Below are positions 1 to 7,754 of a DNA stretch of 64,000 nt, piece by piece. The DNA lies in NCBI RefSeq assembly GCF_034676545.1, contig NZ_JAUCBZ010000015.1:1395001-1459000 (forward strand), given 5' to 3'. The stretch's first letter is position 1; each line of letters opens with the position of its first letter. Source of the stretch: Pararhodobacter sp. (GTDB lineage: Bacteria; Pseudomonadota; Alphaproteobacteria; Rhodobacterales; Rhodobacteraceae). The notes beneath the pieces were generated by a model. The model ran no database searches. It was given only the letters and a program-made list of their open reading frames with translations, and was not told the DNA's origin. The position numbers and the translations under genes were made by a program.

Positions 1-1
1 G

Positions 2-541
2 GCGGAAATCAGCGCCCGGGCCGTTGTCGAGCAATTGTATCCCGACCTTGCGACCCTGCACGCCGAGGAAATCAGCAGCACGCGCCCGGTGATCGGTCTG
101 GCCCCGGGGCAAGAGTTCCGCCGTGCCAATTGCTGCCAGCCCGTGCCCGGCGAACGTATGGTCGGGATCTCGTATCGCGGCAAAGGGATTGTCGCGCATG
201 CCATTGATTGCGATGTTTTGGCGTCTCTCGAATCGCAACCCGAACGGTGGATCGACTTGCAGTGGCAAGAGGGCAAACACCCGCCGATTCACACGGTTTC
301 GCTCGAGTTGACCATCAGCAACAGTTCCGGCGTCCTCGGCCGCGTCTGCACATTGATCGGCGATCACAAGGCCAATATCTCTGATCTTCGGTTTTTGGAC
401 CGAAAGCCTGATTATTTCCGCATTCTTGTCGAGATTGACGTGTCAGATGTGCGTCACCTGCATCAAATTCTGACGATCCTGTCTGCAGAAAGTGATATCG
501 CTCAAGTCATCCGAGTTCGTGACCCGAACCGCCAACCCTGA
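2..541 (+). CDS. rsh: RelA/SpoT homologue (rsh), C-terminal part
   Basis: This is the C-terminal 179 residues of a bifunctional (p)ppGpp synthetase/hydrolase; the gene runs off the left edge of the window, in frame from base 2. The catalytic HD and synthetase domains are missing here. What is visible is the conserved-cysteine region (residues RANCCQPVPGE) followed by the RIS/TGS-like segment YRGKGIVAHAIDC and a C-terminal ACT domain (SGVLGRVCTLIGDHKANISD), the regulatory end that senses ribosome or amino acid status. Stringent-response alarmone control is known for the family and not visible directly. A DUF2062 gene starts 15 bases downstream, so the genes are probably cotranscribed. The partial state is a window effect and not a truncation. 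Confidence 0.9.
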   Translation, partial: AEISARAVVEQLYPDLATLHAEEISSTRPVIGLAPGQEFRRANCCQPVPGERMVGISYRGKGIVAHAIDCDVLASLESQPERWIDLQWQEGKHPPIHTVSLELTISNSSGVLGRVCTLIGDHKANISDLRFLDRKPDYFRILVEIDVSDVRHLHQILTILSAESDIAQVIRVRDPNRQP

Positions 542-556
542 AAGCGGACCAAGCGC

Positions 557-1204
557 GTGATATTCAAGCGCAGAAACCCAAAGCCTCTGCTTCGTACCGT
601 TGGCGAATTTTTCTGGCCACGCGGCGGCTGGCGTCGTGCCACGACCTATGTGTTGCATCGCATGCGCCGGTTGCCCGACACGCCGGAACGAATCGCCCTC
701 GGGATCGCGGTGGGCAGTTTTGTGTCGTTTCTGCCGCTCTATGGCCTGCATTTTGCGTCAGCCGCGCTGCTGGCCTGGATCTTTCGCGGGAATATCCTGG
801 CCGCTCTTCTGGGCACGTTTTACGGCAATCCCATCACGTTTCCGTTCATGGCCGTTTCCGCGCTGGAGTTGGGCCATTGGCTGCTGGGGTCGGGGCAGCG
901 GATCTCTTTTTCCGCAGCCATGCTGGCCATCGGCCATGCCAGCGGTGAAATCACGCATAACCTGATGGCCATCGTCACCACCGACACGGCGCATTGGTAC
1001 TTGCTGGCGGATTTCTTCTGGCAGATTTTCCTGCCTTATATGATCGGCGGGACAATCATCGGCTTGCCTTCTGCTTTGGCGATCTATTTCCTACACTTAC
1101 CCTTGGTGCGGGCCTATCAACGTGGTCGCACGAAACGGTTGAAACAACGCTTTGAGGCGGCGCGTCGGCGTCAACTCAGTCAGGAAGCCGGAGACGAGAC
1201 ATGA
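557..1204 (+). CDS. DUF2062 membrane protein
   Basis: A 215-residue protein matching the DUF2062 family in layout. A basic N-terminus leads into a segment with PERIALGIAVGSFVSFLPL near residue 55, several hydrophobic helices, the characteristic FYGNPITFPF motif near residue 95, and a very basic C-terminal tail. It is an inner-membrane protein of unknown function. The start is a GTG 15 bases after the rsh stop; no better ATG precedes the conserved part. Its stop overlaps the pdxJ start (ATGA), so rsh, this gene and pdxJ look like one operon with translational coupling. No biochemical role should be inferred from the neighbours. Confidence 0.85.
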   Translation: MIFKRRNPKPLLRTVGEFFWPRGGWRRATTYVLHRMRRLPDTPERIALGIAVGSFVSFLPLYGLHFASAALLAWIFRGNILAALLGTFYGNPITFPFMAVSALELGHWLLGSGQRISFSAAMLAIGHASGEITHNLMAIVTTDTAHWYLLADFFWQIFLPYMIGGTIIGLPSALAIYFLHLPLVRAYQRGRTKRLKQRFEAARRRQLSQEAGDET

Positions 1205-1947
1205 CCATTCGACCGATCCGATTGGGCGTTAACATCGATCACGTTGCAACGCTGCGAAATGCGCGCGGCTCTGCCTATCCAGATCCGGTGCGCGCCGCCT
1301 TGGTCGCGCAAGACTCCGGCGCCGACGGCATCACGGCGCATCTGCGCGAGGATCGCCGCCATATCATCGACTCGGACATTGACAGACTCATGGCCGCCAT
1401 TGCCGTGCCGCTGAATTTTGAAATGGCGGCGACAACCGAAATGCAGGCGATCGCCCTGCGTCATCGCCCGCATGCGGTGTGTCTGGTGCCCGAAAAGCGC
1501 GAGGAACGCACCACCGAGGGCGGTCTGGATGTGGCGTCAGACTGCAATCGGCTGGCAGACTTTGTCGCCTCGCTCTCCGCGGCGGGCAGCCGTGTGTCGT
1601 TGTTTATCGGCCATGATCCGCGCCAGATCGACGCCGCCGTGCGTGTCGGCGCCCCGGTGGTCGAATTGCATACCGGGCAGTATTGCGACCTCGTCGCCGA
1701 GGGAAAAGCCGAAAAGGCCGCGCTGGAACTGGCAGCCCTGATGCAGGGCGCACGTTTGGCGCATTCCGCGGGGCTCGAAGTTCACGCGGGTCATGGTCTG
1801 AGTTTTTCCACGGTCAGTCCCTTTGCGGCGATGCAAGAGATCGCCGAACTCAACATCGGGCATTTTCTGGTCTCCGAGGCGGTGTTCATGGGGCTTGGCC
1901 CGGCGATTGCCGAAATGCGCCGCCTGATGGACGCGGCGCGCATTTAG
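1201..1947 (+). CDS. pdxJ: Pyridoxine 5'-phosphate synthase
   Basis: PdxJ condenses 1-deoxyxylulose 5-phosphate with 3-amino-2-oxopropyl phosphate to give pyridoxine 5'-phosphate, the last ring-closing step of the DXP-dependent vitamin B6 pathway in the cytosol. At 248 residues it has full family length. The diagnostic N-terminus LGVNIDHVATLRNARG is present, with Asn11, Asp13 and His14, followed by ITAHLREDRRHI (His47, Arg49), LNFEMAAT (Glu74), CLVPEKREERTTEGG, the LHTGQYCD segment and HAGHGL near the C-terminal glycine-rich phosphate-binding region. It begins within the stop codon of the DUF2062 gene, and about 120 bases without a gene follow. acpS lies downstream, an arrangement common in proteobacteria. 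Confidence 0.97.
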   Translation: MTIRPIRLGVNIDHVATLRNARGSAYPDPVRAALVAQDSGADGITAHLREDRRHIIDSDIDRLMAAIAVPLNFEMAATTEMQAIALRHRPHAVCLVPEKREERTTEGGLDVASDCNRLADFVASLSAAGSRVSLFIGHDPRQIDAAVRVGAPVVELHTGQYCDLVAEGKAEKAALELAALMQGARLAHSAGLEVHAGHGLSFSTVSPFAAMQEIAELNIGHFLVSEAVFMGLGPAIAEMRRLMDAARI

Positions 1948-2069
1948 GCCGCCACCGCAAGGCCGCGACCCGGTAGGCGCGCGGATCACAGCCGCGTGCA
2001 GCCCATTGCCCGAAAGGCGCAACTGCGGGATGATACCCGGGATCATTGGTGCAGATATCGAGGGCAAAG

Positions 2070-2540
2070 ATGCGTATTTCCACACTGACCCAAGCCTGCG
2101 TTCTGGCCGCAGGGTTTCCCGGGCTCGCGATCGCGCAAGCCATCACCGACTGCGAATGGATCGGCAACCCCGCCAATATCGTGGAGCCATGGGATGTCAA
2201 CTCCCGAACCTTTGCGAATGGCAATATCCGCGTGGCCTGGTTGGATACAGGCGGCGAACCCGTGTGCTGCTCATCGCATCTGCTGATCCTGTCGCCTTCG
2301 GGCAATGGCGCTGACGAGCCGATCTACCGCCAGTGCCGCGTGGCCTCGGCGCAGCCGGGGCAGGGATTTTATGCGGTGGATGTACCGGGCATCAGCGCCA
2401 GCTACGACCCCAACAAGGGGTTGCTCTTGTCGGTGCCGATCTCGCACTGGCATCAGGGAATGGAGAATGGCGCAGGGCCGATCCCGGACCGGATGGAGAT
2501 ACGCATCAATCAGGCCAATGGTGCGGTGGTGTTCGAATAA
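2070..2540 (+). CDS. Small exported protein of unknown function
   Basis: A 156-residue protein starting at the ATG at 2070, preceded by a purine-rich GAGGGCAAAG. A start at 2046 would add eight residues that spoil the signal peptide. The N-terminus MRISTLTQACVLAAGFPGLA is a short basic then hydrophobic signal peptide with likely cleavage after AIAQA. The mature part contains three cysteines (DCEW, a CC pair in EPVCCSSH, and YRQCRV) and no domain I recognise; a periplasmic or surface location is inferred. It sits between pdxJ and acpS, and its TAA abuts the acpS ATG with no spacer, suggesting cotranscription. The function is unknown. Confidence 0.7.
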   Translation: MRISTLTQACVLAAGFPGLAIAQAITDCEWIGNPANIVEPWDVNSRTFANGNIRVAWLDTGGEPVCCSSHLLILSPSGNGADEPIYRQCRVASAQPGQGFYAVDVPGISASYDPNKGLLLSVPISHWHQGMENGAGPIPDRMEIRINQANGAVVFE

Positions 2541-2945
2541 ATGATCTTGGGTATCGGCACCGACCTCGCCAACATCGAGCGGATCGCGGGCACGCTGGAG
2601 CGGTTCGGTGATCGGTTTCGCAACCGCGTCTTCACCGAGACCGAACTGCGCAAGGCCGCACGACGCAAGGATGAAGCCGGAACCCTGGCCAAACGCTGGG
2701 CGGCCAAAGAGGCGTGCTCCAAAGCGTTGGGGACCGGATTGGCGATGGGCATTTCGTGGAAAGACATGGGTGTCCTCAATCGTCGCGGCGGGCAGCCGAC
2801 AATGGTCCTGACGGGCTGGGCCGCCGATCGTCTGGCGGCAATGACCCCCGCCGGACACGAGGCTGTGGTCCATGTCAGCCTGACCGATGATCACCCCTGG
2901 GCGCAGGCGTTCGTTGTCATTGAGGCCCGGAGAAACGCGTCGTAG
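2541..2945 (+). CDS. acpS: Holo-[acyl-carrier-protein] synthase
   Basis: AcpS transfers the 4'-phosphopantetheine arm of CoA onto apo-ACP, activating it for fatty acid synthesis. The 134-residue protein has family length and both Mg/CoA-binding signatures: GIGTDL with Asp8 at the N-terminus and KRWAAKEACSKALG with Glu57. It starts directly after the stop of the small exported protein. The TAG stop is not in unique sequence: it lies inside the left arm of a 26-bp perfect inverted repeat shared with the converging ruvB. acpS is often near lepB, rnc and era in alphaproteobacteria; here those genes are 7-8 kb away on the other strand. Confidence 0.96.
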   Translation: MILGIGTDLANIERIAGTLERFGDRFRNRVFTETELRKAARRKDEAGTLAKRWAAKEACSKALGTGLAMGISWKDMGVLNRRGGQPTMVLTGWAADRLAAMTPAGHEAVVHVSLTDDHPWAQAFVVIEARRNAS

Positions 2946-3010
2946 GGTGTGTGCTTGCACGCACCTTCCCTTGATATCGGAACCAAGGTGCGTGCAAGCA
3001 CACACCCTAC
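2942..3010. repeat. REP-like inverted pair holding two stop codons
   Basis: A perfect 26-bp inverted repeat with arms 2942-2967 and 2985-3010 and a 17-base spacer. Each arm begins or ends with GTAG/CTAC, which supplies the TAG stop of acpS (2943-2945, + strand) and of ruvB (3007-3009, - strand). Each arm is itself nearly palindromic around a central AA/TT (GGTGCGTGC-AA-GCACACACC). The right arm matches the single unit at 19068-19092 in 24 of 25 positions. This resembles a REP/BIME element and would fold into a stem that could act as a bidirectional terminator for the convergent genes; termination is an inference. Confidence 0.9.
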
Positions 3011-4041
3011 CCATCCTCTTCAAACAACGTCGCCTGGGTCGGGGCGCGCGGTGGGTTCAGCCCCAGATGGTGCCATGCCTGCGCGGTCAACATGCGGCCG
3101 CGGGGGGTGCGGGCGACGAGGCCTTGTTGCAGCAAGAACGGCTCTATCACCTCTTCGATCGCGTCGCGGCTTTCCGAGAGGGCTGCGGCGATGGTTTCGA
3201 CGCCCACCGGGCCGCCGCCATAATGATCGGCCAGCAGTTTCAGATAGCGGCGGTCGGCGCTGTCGAGGCCGAGGTGATCGACGCCCAGCCGAGTCAGCGC
3301 GCTGTCGGCGAGCTGTTGTGAAACCGTGCCGTTTCCCTCGACCAGCGCGAAATCGACCACCCGGCGCAGGAGGCGGCCGGCAATGCGGGGGGTTCCGCGT
3401 GCGCGTCTTGCGATTTCGTGCACGCCGTCTTCGTGTGCTTCGATTCCCAGCAGGCGGGCGCCCCGGGCGACGATCTGGCACAGTTCGGCTTCGGTGTAGA
3501 ATTGCAGCCGGGTGGGGATGCCGAAGCGATCACGCAGGGGGGTGGTCAGCAGGCCGAGCCGGGTGGTGGCGCCGACCAGGGTGAAGGGTTGCAGCTCGAT
3601 CCGGACGGTGCGGGCGGCGGGGCCTTCGCCGATCACGAGGTCGAGCTGGAAGTCTTCGAGGGCCGGGTAGAGCACCTCTTCGACGACCGGGTTCAGGCGG
3701 TGGATCTCGTCGATGAACAGCACATCGCGGGCTTCGAGGTTGGTGAGGATCGCCGCGAGATCGCCGGCCTTGGCGAGGACCGGGCCGGAGGTCATGCGGA
3801 ATCCGACCCCGAGTTCGCGGGCCATGATCTGCGCGAGCGTGGTCTTTCCCAGCCCGGGCGGGCCGTAAAACAGGGTGTGGTCCATCGCTTCGCCGCGCAT
3901 TTTCGCGGACTGGATGAAAACCTTGAGATTGCCGCGGGCTTCCTGCTGGCCGATGAATTCATCGAGCATTTGCGGCCGCAGGGCGCGGTCGGTGTCTTCG
4001 GGCTGCGGATCGGGGCGAAGGGTTGGGTCTGGCGTGATCAT
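3007..4041 (-). CDS. ruvB: Holliday junction branch migration ATPase RuvB
   Basis: RuvB is the hexameric AAA+ motor that drives branch migration of Holliday junctions with RuvA. The 344-residue protein starts at the ATG at 4041 (MITPDPTLRP); an upstream ATG at 4125 would add 28 residues without family character. Visible motifs are the N-terminal LRPQMLDEFIGQ signature, Walker A GPPGLGKTT, Walker B LFIDEIHR, sensor GATTR, and a C-terminal winged-helix region with RTPRGRMLTAQAWHHLGL. It is the last gene of ruvC-ruvA-ruvB, 145 bases after ruvA. Its TAG stop lies inside the inverted repeat shared with acpS. Confidence 0.97.
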   Translation of the reverse strand: MITPDPTLRPDPQPEDTDRALRPQMLDEFIGQQEARGNLKVFIQSAKMRGEAMDHTLFYGPPGLGKTTLAQIMARELGVGFRMTSGPVLAKAGDLAAILTNLEARDVLFIDEIHRLNPVVEEVLYPALEDFQLDLVIGEGPAARTVRIELQPFTLVGATTRLGLLTTPLRDRFGIPTRLQFYTEAELCQIVARGARLLGIEAHEDGVHEIARRARGTPRIAGRLLRRVVDFALVEGNGTVSQQLADSALTRLGVDHLGLDSADRRYLKLLADHYGGGPVGVETIAAALSESRDAIEEVIEPFLLQQGLVARTPRGRMLTAQAWHHLGLNPPRAPTQATLFEEDG

Positions 4042-4186
4042 GGGGTCAGAGTGATCCGGTGTGCGAGGCTTGGCAAGGGGAGATGTCCTGCGAAGTGTCC
4101 CCCCGTGGGACAGGGTGCGGGACAAGGAAAATCAAGGGCTTGGCTTGCAGGTTTAACCGCATGTTAACAAATCCCGCACCCGGTGA

Positions 4187-4900
4187 TCAGCCCATCGGCT
4201 TGGGCGCGAGCCGCTTGAGCGCCGCGCGGATCAGGCCCGCTGTCTCGGTCTCGGTCTCGGTCTCGGCGGCCTGGGCGATGGCTTGCGCCGCATCCGAAGG
4301 GCTGTAGCCAAGGTTGGTCAAGGCCGACAACGCATCGGCCTGCGCCTGCTGGGCCTGGCGGCGGGCGGTGGTGCGGGGCGCTGGCTTGGCGGCTGACTTT
4401 GGCGCGGAGGCCGGCGCATCGGCCTCGATCACCGGATCATCGGACAAACGGTCATCCGGGTCGCCCAGATCCGGGGCCGAACCGCCCATTGCCATCACCG
4501 TGGGGGCTTTGTCCTTGAGCTCCAAGGTGACGCGCTGCGCCAGTTTCGGGCCGACGCCCGGCGCCTTGCGGATCGCGGCGGCGTCGCCAAGGGTCAGCGC
4601 GCGGGCCACGCCGTCTGGCCCCAAAGTGCCCAGAATCGCCATCGCCGCCTTGGCGCCGACCCCCTGAACCGAGGTCAGCAAGCGGTGCCATTCCTTCTCG
4701 GCGAGGGTCAGGAAGCCGAAAAGCTGCAACAGATCCTCGCGCACGACCAATTCGGTATAAAGCGCGCAGGCCTCACCGACACCGGGGAGCGCCCGCAAGG
4801 TGCGATCCGAGGCATAGACGATATAGCCCACGCCCCGCACATCAATCAGAACATGATCTGACGCGCGATAATCCACGCGCCCGGAAATCTTGCCAATCAT
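4187..4900 (-). CDS. ruvA: Holliday junction branch migration protein RuvA
   Basis: RuvA binds the four-way junction as a tetramer and loads RuvB. The start at 4900 (MIGKISGRVDYR) is set by the conserved N-terminal OB fold and the ATGA overlap with the ruvC stop. The 237-residue protein has the OB domain, the helix-hairpin-helix segments (LLTSVQGVGAKAAMAILG and IRKAPGVGPKLAQRVTLELK) and a C-terminal UBA-like domain (ALSALTNLGYSPSDAAQAI). It is longer than the roughly 200 residues of E. coli RuvA because of an alanine/acid-rich linker before the last domain. A short TETETET run near the C-terminus comes from a small CTCGGT repeat in the DNA. Confidence 0.96.
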   Translation of the reverse strand: MIGKISGRVDYRASDHVLIDVRGVGYIVYASDRTLRALPGVGEACALYTELVVREDLLQLFGFLTLAEKEWHRLLTSVQGVGAKAAMAILGTLGPDGVARALTLGDAAAIRKAPGVGPKLAQRVTLELKDKAPTVMAMGGSAPDLGDPDDRLSDDPVIEADAPASAPKSAAKPAPRTTARRQAQQAQADALSALTNLGYSPSDAAQAIAQAAETETETETAGLIRAALKRLAPKPMG

Positions 4901-5403
4901 CCCGCTGCCTTCACTGCTGCTTGCAACCGCCCCGAGGTTTGCATGTGAAACGCATGACAGATCGCGACGGCCAGAGCATCCGCCGAATCCGGGCTGTCGA
5001 TGGGAACACCGGGGAGTTGCATCCGCACCATGTGATCGACCTGCACCTTGGCCGCCTTGCCGACCCCGACAACCGCCTTTTTCACCGCATTGGGCGCGTA
5101 TTCCCCAACCGTCAGCCCGGCTTGTGCCGGGACCAACAGCGCCATCGCCCGCGCATGGCCCAGTTTCAGCGTGGCGACCGCGTCTTTGTTGACAAAGGTC
5201 TGTTCGACCGCCGCGCATTCCGGGCGATACTCACGCAGAACGGTGGCCAATTGCGTGTGAAGGCTCAACAGGCGGCTTGCCAGATCCTGCGTCGCGTCCG
5301 AGCGCAGCGTGCCGTTGGCGACATGGCGCAACCTGACGCCAAAGACATCAATGATGCCCCAACCCATGTTCCGCAACCCAGGGTCGATGCCCAATACCCG
5401 CAT
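4897..5403 (-). CDS. ruvC: Crossover junction endodeoxyribonuclease RuvC
   Basis: RuvC resolves Holliday junctions by paired nicks. The 168-residue protein has normal length and the RNase H-like fold signatures: MRVLGIDPGLRNMGWG with catalytic Asp7, the CAAVEQTFVNKDAVATLKLG block carrying the second acid, and the C-terminal DSPDSADALAVAICH region with the remaining acidic residues. It is first in ruvCAB, and its TGA overlaps the ruvA ATG by the ATGA arrangement, implying translational coupling. The operon has no obvious SOS box that I can pick out by eye in the 5404-5730 upstream region, but this was not searched systematically. Confidence 0.96.
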   Translation of the reverse strand: MRVLGIDPGLRNMGWGIIDVFGVRLRHVANGTLRSDATQDLASRLLSLHTQLATVLREYRPECAAVEQTFVNKDAVATLKLGHARAMALLVPAQAGLTVGEYAPNAVKKAVVGVGKAAKVQVDHMVRMQLPGVPIDSPDSADALAVAICHAFHMQTSGRLQAAVKAAG

Positions 5404-5730
5404 GTTGTCGCCCTGCCTGTGGTGTGCGCGTTGTTTTCGCTGTCACGGTTAACCCGGAATTGGTGTTTTTGGTAGCACGAAAAGTGAACATGCGCCAGTG
5501 GAAAGCAAAAAACGACGATTCGGCACAAGAAAGGGGTTTGCAGTGGGCGAGAATGACTTTAAAAGCGTCGTATTCGGTCTTCCCCCTGCCATAAGGGGTG
5601 ATTTCGTGGAGCTATGTGTTCGACACATGGGTGCCATGCGCCGATTGTGGCTACTCGTCCCTGCTGGTTCGGCCTATGTGAGGCTCACAAGCACAAGGCT
5701 TGCGCAGTTTGGAACACAGAGGAGCCAGAG
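5404..5730. other. Intergenic region between ruvC and DUF1127 gene
   Basis: A 327-base divergent spacer holding the promoters of ruvC (leftward) and the DUF1127 gene (rightward). It is noticeably less GC-rich than its surroundings. Visible structure includes a small hairpin, ATGTGT-TCG-ACACAT at 5614-5628. Open frames crossing it run out of phase with the DUF1127 protein and show no conserved character. A long 5' leader or a small RNA for the DUF1127 transcript is possible but not shown. Confidence 0.6.
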
Positions 5731-5940
5731 ATGGCCTTTTTCGCTTATTCACGTCCAGTCGCCGATGGCGTGTTTGGCCGTACGTCGGTCTTTTCGTTTG
5801 GCGGCGTTTTCGCACGGATCGCAACCTGGAATGACCAGCGCGTAACCCGGAATGCTCTGATGAAGCTGTCGGACCGCGAATTGAATGACATCGGCTTGTG
5901 CCGCGGTGACATTTCGGCACTGGTCGAAACGCTGCGTTGA
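5731..5940 (+). CDS. DUF1127 small protein
   Basis: A 69-residue protein starting at the ATG at 5731, preceded by GAGGAGCCAGAG. The C-terminal half carries the DUF1127 (YjiS-like) pattern: an arginine/asparagine-containing helix followed by LMKLSDRELNDIGLCRGDI. In Rhodobacter relatives, short DUF1127 proteins are linked to RNA turnover and stress responses and are often followed by, or host, small RNAs; that role is family knowledge, not visible here. It is monocistronic: a long divergent leader lies upstream and a strong intrinsic terminator begins 26 bases after the stop. Confidence 0.88.
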   Translation: MAFFAYSRPVADGVFGRTSVFSFGGVFARIATWNDQRVTRNALMKLSDRELNDIGLCRGDISALVETLR

Positions 5941-5965
5941 ACCGCAGATGACCCCGCCCTGACGA

Positions 5966-5995
5966 CGCCGCCCGGTTTGACCGAGGCGGCGTTTT
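5966..5995 (+). terminator. Intrinsic terminator of the DUF1127 gene
   Basis: Stem CGCCGCC (5966-5972) pairs with GGCGGCG (5985-5991). An inner CGG/CCG pairing extends it around a TTTGA loop, and TTTT follows directly. Its position just after the DUF1127 stop and the U-tract fit a rho-independent terminator on the + strand; it also lies 3' of the leftward gene ending at 6016. Confidence 0.8.
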
Positions 5996-6015
5996 GCATT
6001 CGGCCGGTTGCTGGC

Positions 6016-6330
6016 TCAGAGCGCGGCTCTGGCGGGGGGCAGATCCCGGCGTATGGCGGCGGCCAAAGTGGTGGTGATCGGGTCCGCGCCGGCAAACCAG
6101 TGATAGATCTGCGCGCTCAGGCCCGCCTCGGCGGCAAGCGGCGCGCCGAGCGGCTGGCCAGAATGGCTGAGGGCGGCGGCTTTGAGCACAAAGAAGAACG
6201 CCACCGCCCCGGCCACCGCCCCGAGGATCTGAAGCGGCCGTCGATGGCGCTTGGTTTCCTTGAGTTCGAGTTCCTCAACCTTGGCGTTGAGGAGAGTTTC
6301 CAATCGTCGCATATAGTCAGCGCTGGGCAT
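6016..6330 (-). CDS. Small single-pass membrane protein, unknown
   Basis: A 104-residue protein starting at the ATG at 6330 (MPSADYMRRLETLLNAKVEE); an upstream in-frame start at 6480 would run into the prmA 3' end and has no supporting ribosome site. An N-terminal charged helix with heptad-like spacing (residues 5-30, possible short coiled coil) is followed by one transmembrane segment of about 20 residues (ILGAVAGAVAFFFVLKAAA) and a soluble C-terminal half. I do not recognise the family. It lies 58 bases downstream of prmA on the same strand and may be cotranscribed with it. The function is unknown. Confidence 0.7.
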   Translation of the reverse strand: MPSADYMRRLETLLNAKVEELELKETKRHRRPLQILGAVAGAVAFFFVLKAAALSHSGQPLGAPLAAEAGLSAQIYHWFAGADPITTTLAAAIRRDLPPARAAL

Positions 6331-6388
6331 CGGTTTGCCTCCTGCGATCACGGTTGAGGGTGATGCTGCGCGATAACTGGGGCAAAAC

Positions 6389-7258
6389 TTAGGCGCGTTT
6401 GAGGACCAAGGTTGTCCAATCGCCGATCTCGTCGCGGGCGACCACGCTGAACCCCTGCGCGGTATAGGCCGCAAGCACATCGTCGGCCTGGGTGTTCAAA
6501 AGGCCCGACAGGATCGCCAGACCGCCGGGGGCGGCGAATTTGCCCATATCGGGGGCCAGCGAGATCAGCGGGCCTTTGAGGATATTGGCGAAGATCAGGT
6601 CGAAGGGCGCTTTGGCGCGAATCTCGGGGTGTTCAAAGCCCACCGCCTCGAGGCAGTCGATGCGGCCTTTGAGGTTGTTGGCGATGACATTGGCCTCGGC
6701 CACGTCAACCGCGACCTGGTCGATGTCGCTGGCCAGCATGGTTTCCGGCCAGAGTTTGGCAGCGGCCATGGCCAGCACGGCGGTGCCGCAGCCCACGTCA
6801 ATCACGTTCCGGGCGCGAAAACCCTGGGTGGCGAGGGTGTCGAGCGCCCGCAGACAGCCCAGCGTGGTGCCGTGGTGGCCGGTGCCAAAGGCCATCGCGG
6901 CCTCGATCAGCAGGCCGATGCGGCCCTGGGGCACGGTGTCGGCGTCATGGCTGCCGTAGACGTAGAAGCGGCCCGCCTCGACGGGTTTCAGCTCACGCCG
7001 GACATGGGCGACCCAATCAATTTCCGGCAGTTCCGAGACGGCGAATTCGGCGGCACCAAAGGCGGCGGCCATCAGCGTCAGGCCGATGTCGTCGGGGGTT
7101 TCGGTGAAATAGGCGCCGACTTCCCACAGGCCCGAGCCATCCTCGAGTTCAAAGACGCCGACGCCGACCGGGGCGGGGTCGAGGTCTTCGAGCGCTTCGC
7201 CCAGGGCCTGGGCGCGGGTCTCGTCGGGCAGGGTGGTCAGGGCGGTGTAGGTGGGCAT
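6389..7258 (-). CDS. prmA: Ribosomal protein L11 methyltransferase
   Basis: PrmA trimethylates lysines and the N-terminus of ribosomal protein L11 with S-adenosylmethionine. The 289-residue protein has the two-domain layout of the family: an N-terminal substrate-recognition domain, a linker ending in YVYGSHDADTVP, then a Rossmann methyltransferase domain with AFGTGHHGTT, the SAM-binding VIDVGCGTAVLAMAA near residue 140, and the DLIFANILKGPL motif (NxxxxPL-type) near residue 225. Upstream (rightward) is a DUF1491 gene on the same strand with a 74-base gap. Deletion is tolerated in E. coli, so the gene is conserved but not necessarily essential. Confidence 0.95.
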   Translation of the reverse strand: MPTYTALTTLPDETRAQALGEALEDLDPAPVGVGVFELEDGSGLWEVGAYFTETPDDIGLTLMAAAFGAAEFAVSELPEIDWVAHVRRELKPVEAGRFYVYGSHDADTVPQGRIGLLIEAAMAFGTGHHGTTLGCLRALDTLATQGFRARNVIDVGCGTAVLAMAAAKLWPETMLASDIDQVAVDVAEANVIANNLKGRIDCLEAVGFEHPEIRAKAPFDLIFANILKGPLISLAPDMGKFAAPGGLAILSGLLNTQADDVLAAYTAQGFSVVARDEIGDWTTLVLKRA

Positions 7259-7332
7259 GGCGGCCTCCGAATGGGTTGAAACCGCCTAACGCGCGGCGGC
7301 TGCAAGGGCAAGGGTTTGCGCGTGTCAGCCGT

Positions 7333-7662
7333 TCAGGCCGGGGTCATCGAGCAGGGTGCCGGCCCGGCGCGATCCTCGACCTCGATCACCCACAGATCGG
7401 GGTCGCGGTTGCGCTCGCGGGTGATGCGGGCGTCGATGTCGGATTCGGGGCCCTCGGCCACTTGCACCCAGTCGCGGCGGTCGGCCATCGGGTCGAACAG
7501 GCGCTGGTGCAGGGTGGCGGTGCCGTTGAGGGGGGATTGTTTGACCAGCACCGCGCCGGCGGTGGCATCGCCGCGGGAGACGACAAAGGCCGGAATGTCA
7601 TGCAGGCGCAGGCGGGTCAGATAGGCGTGGACCCAGAAATCGGCGGTGAGGCGTGGGGTCAT
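7333..7662 (-). CDS. DUF1491 family protein
   Basis: A 109-residue soluble protein with the DUF1491 pattern: an N-terminal RLTADFWVHAYLTRLRL, then GDATAGAVLVK, and a C-terminal RDPDLWVIEVEDR. The family is found mostly in alphaproteobacteria; its function is unknown. It sits between era and prmA on the same strand. A 92-base gap to era holds GC-rich stems and a repeat motif, so it may be separately transcribed. No signal peptide or membrane helix is visible. Confidence 0.85.
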   Translation of the reverse strand: MTPRLTADFWVHAYLTRLRLHDIPAFVVSRGDATAGAVLVKQSPLNGTATLHQRLFDPMADRRDWVQVAEGPESDIDARITRERNRDPDLWVIEVEDRAGPAPCSMTPA

Positions 7663-7754
7663 GGTGAGGCCAAGGATTGAGGGGGAGAAGGGGGCGTTGC
7701 CCCCTCGGGCCTGCGGCCCTCACCCCCAGAGTATTTTGGGCAAGATGAAATCGC
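7663..7754. repeat. GC stems plus GAGTATTTTGGGCAAGATGA motif
   Basis: This gap after the era stop holds GGGGGC-GTT-GCCCCC, then GGGCC-TGC-GGCCC, then the motif GAGTATTTTGGGCAAGATGA followed by AA (7729-7750). Near-identical motifs occur at 29968-29990 and, inverted, at 45239-45260. Read in the direction of era transcription, the order is stop codon, motif (reverse complement), then GC stems, matching the 45.2 kb copy and the related 50.0 and 60.1 kb blocks. It may act as a 3'-end signal or be a dispersed repeat. Confidence 0.75.

Noticed and set aside
4240..4265. Short CTCGGT repeats in ruvA as a variable tract
   Set aside because: Only about three to four units in a nonconserved linker; too short to call, and in frame.
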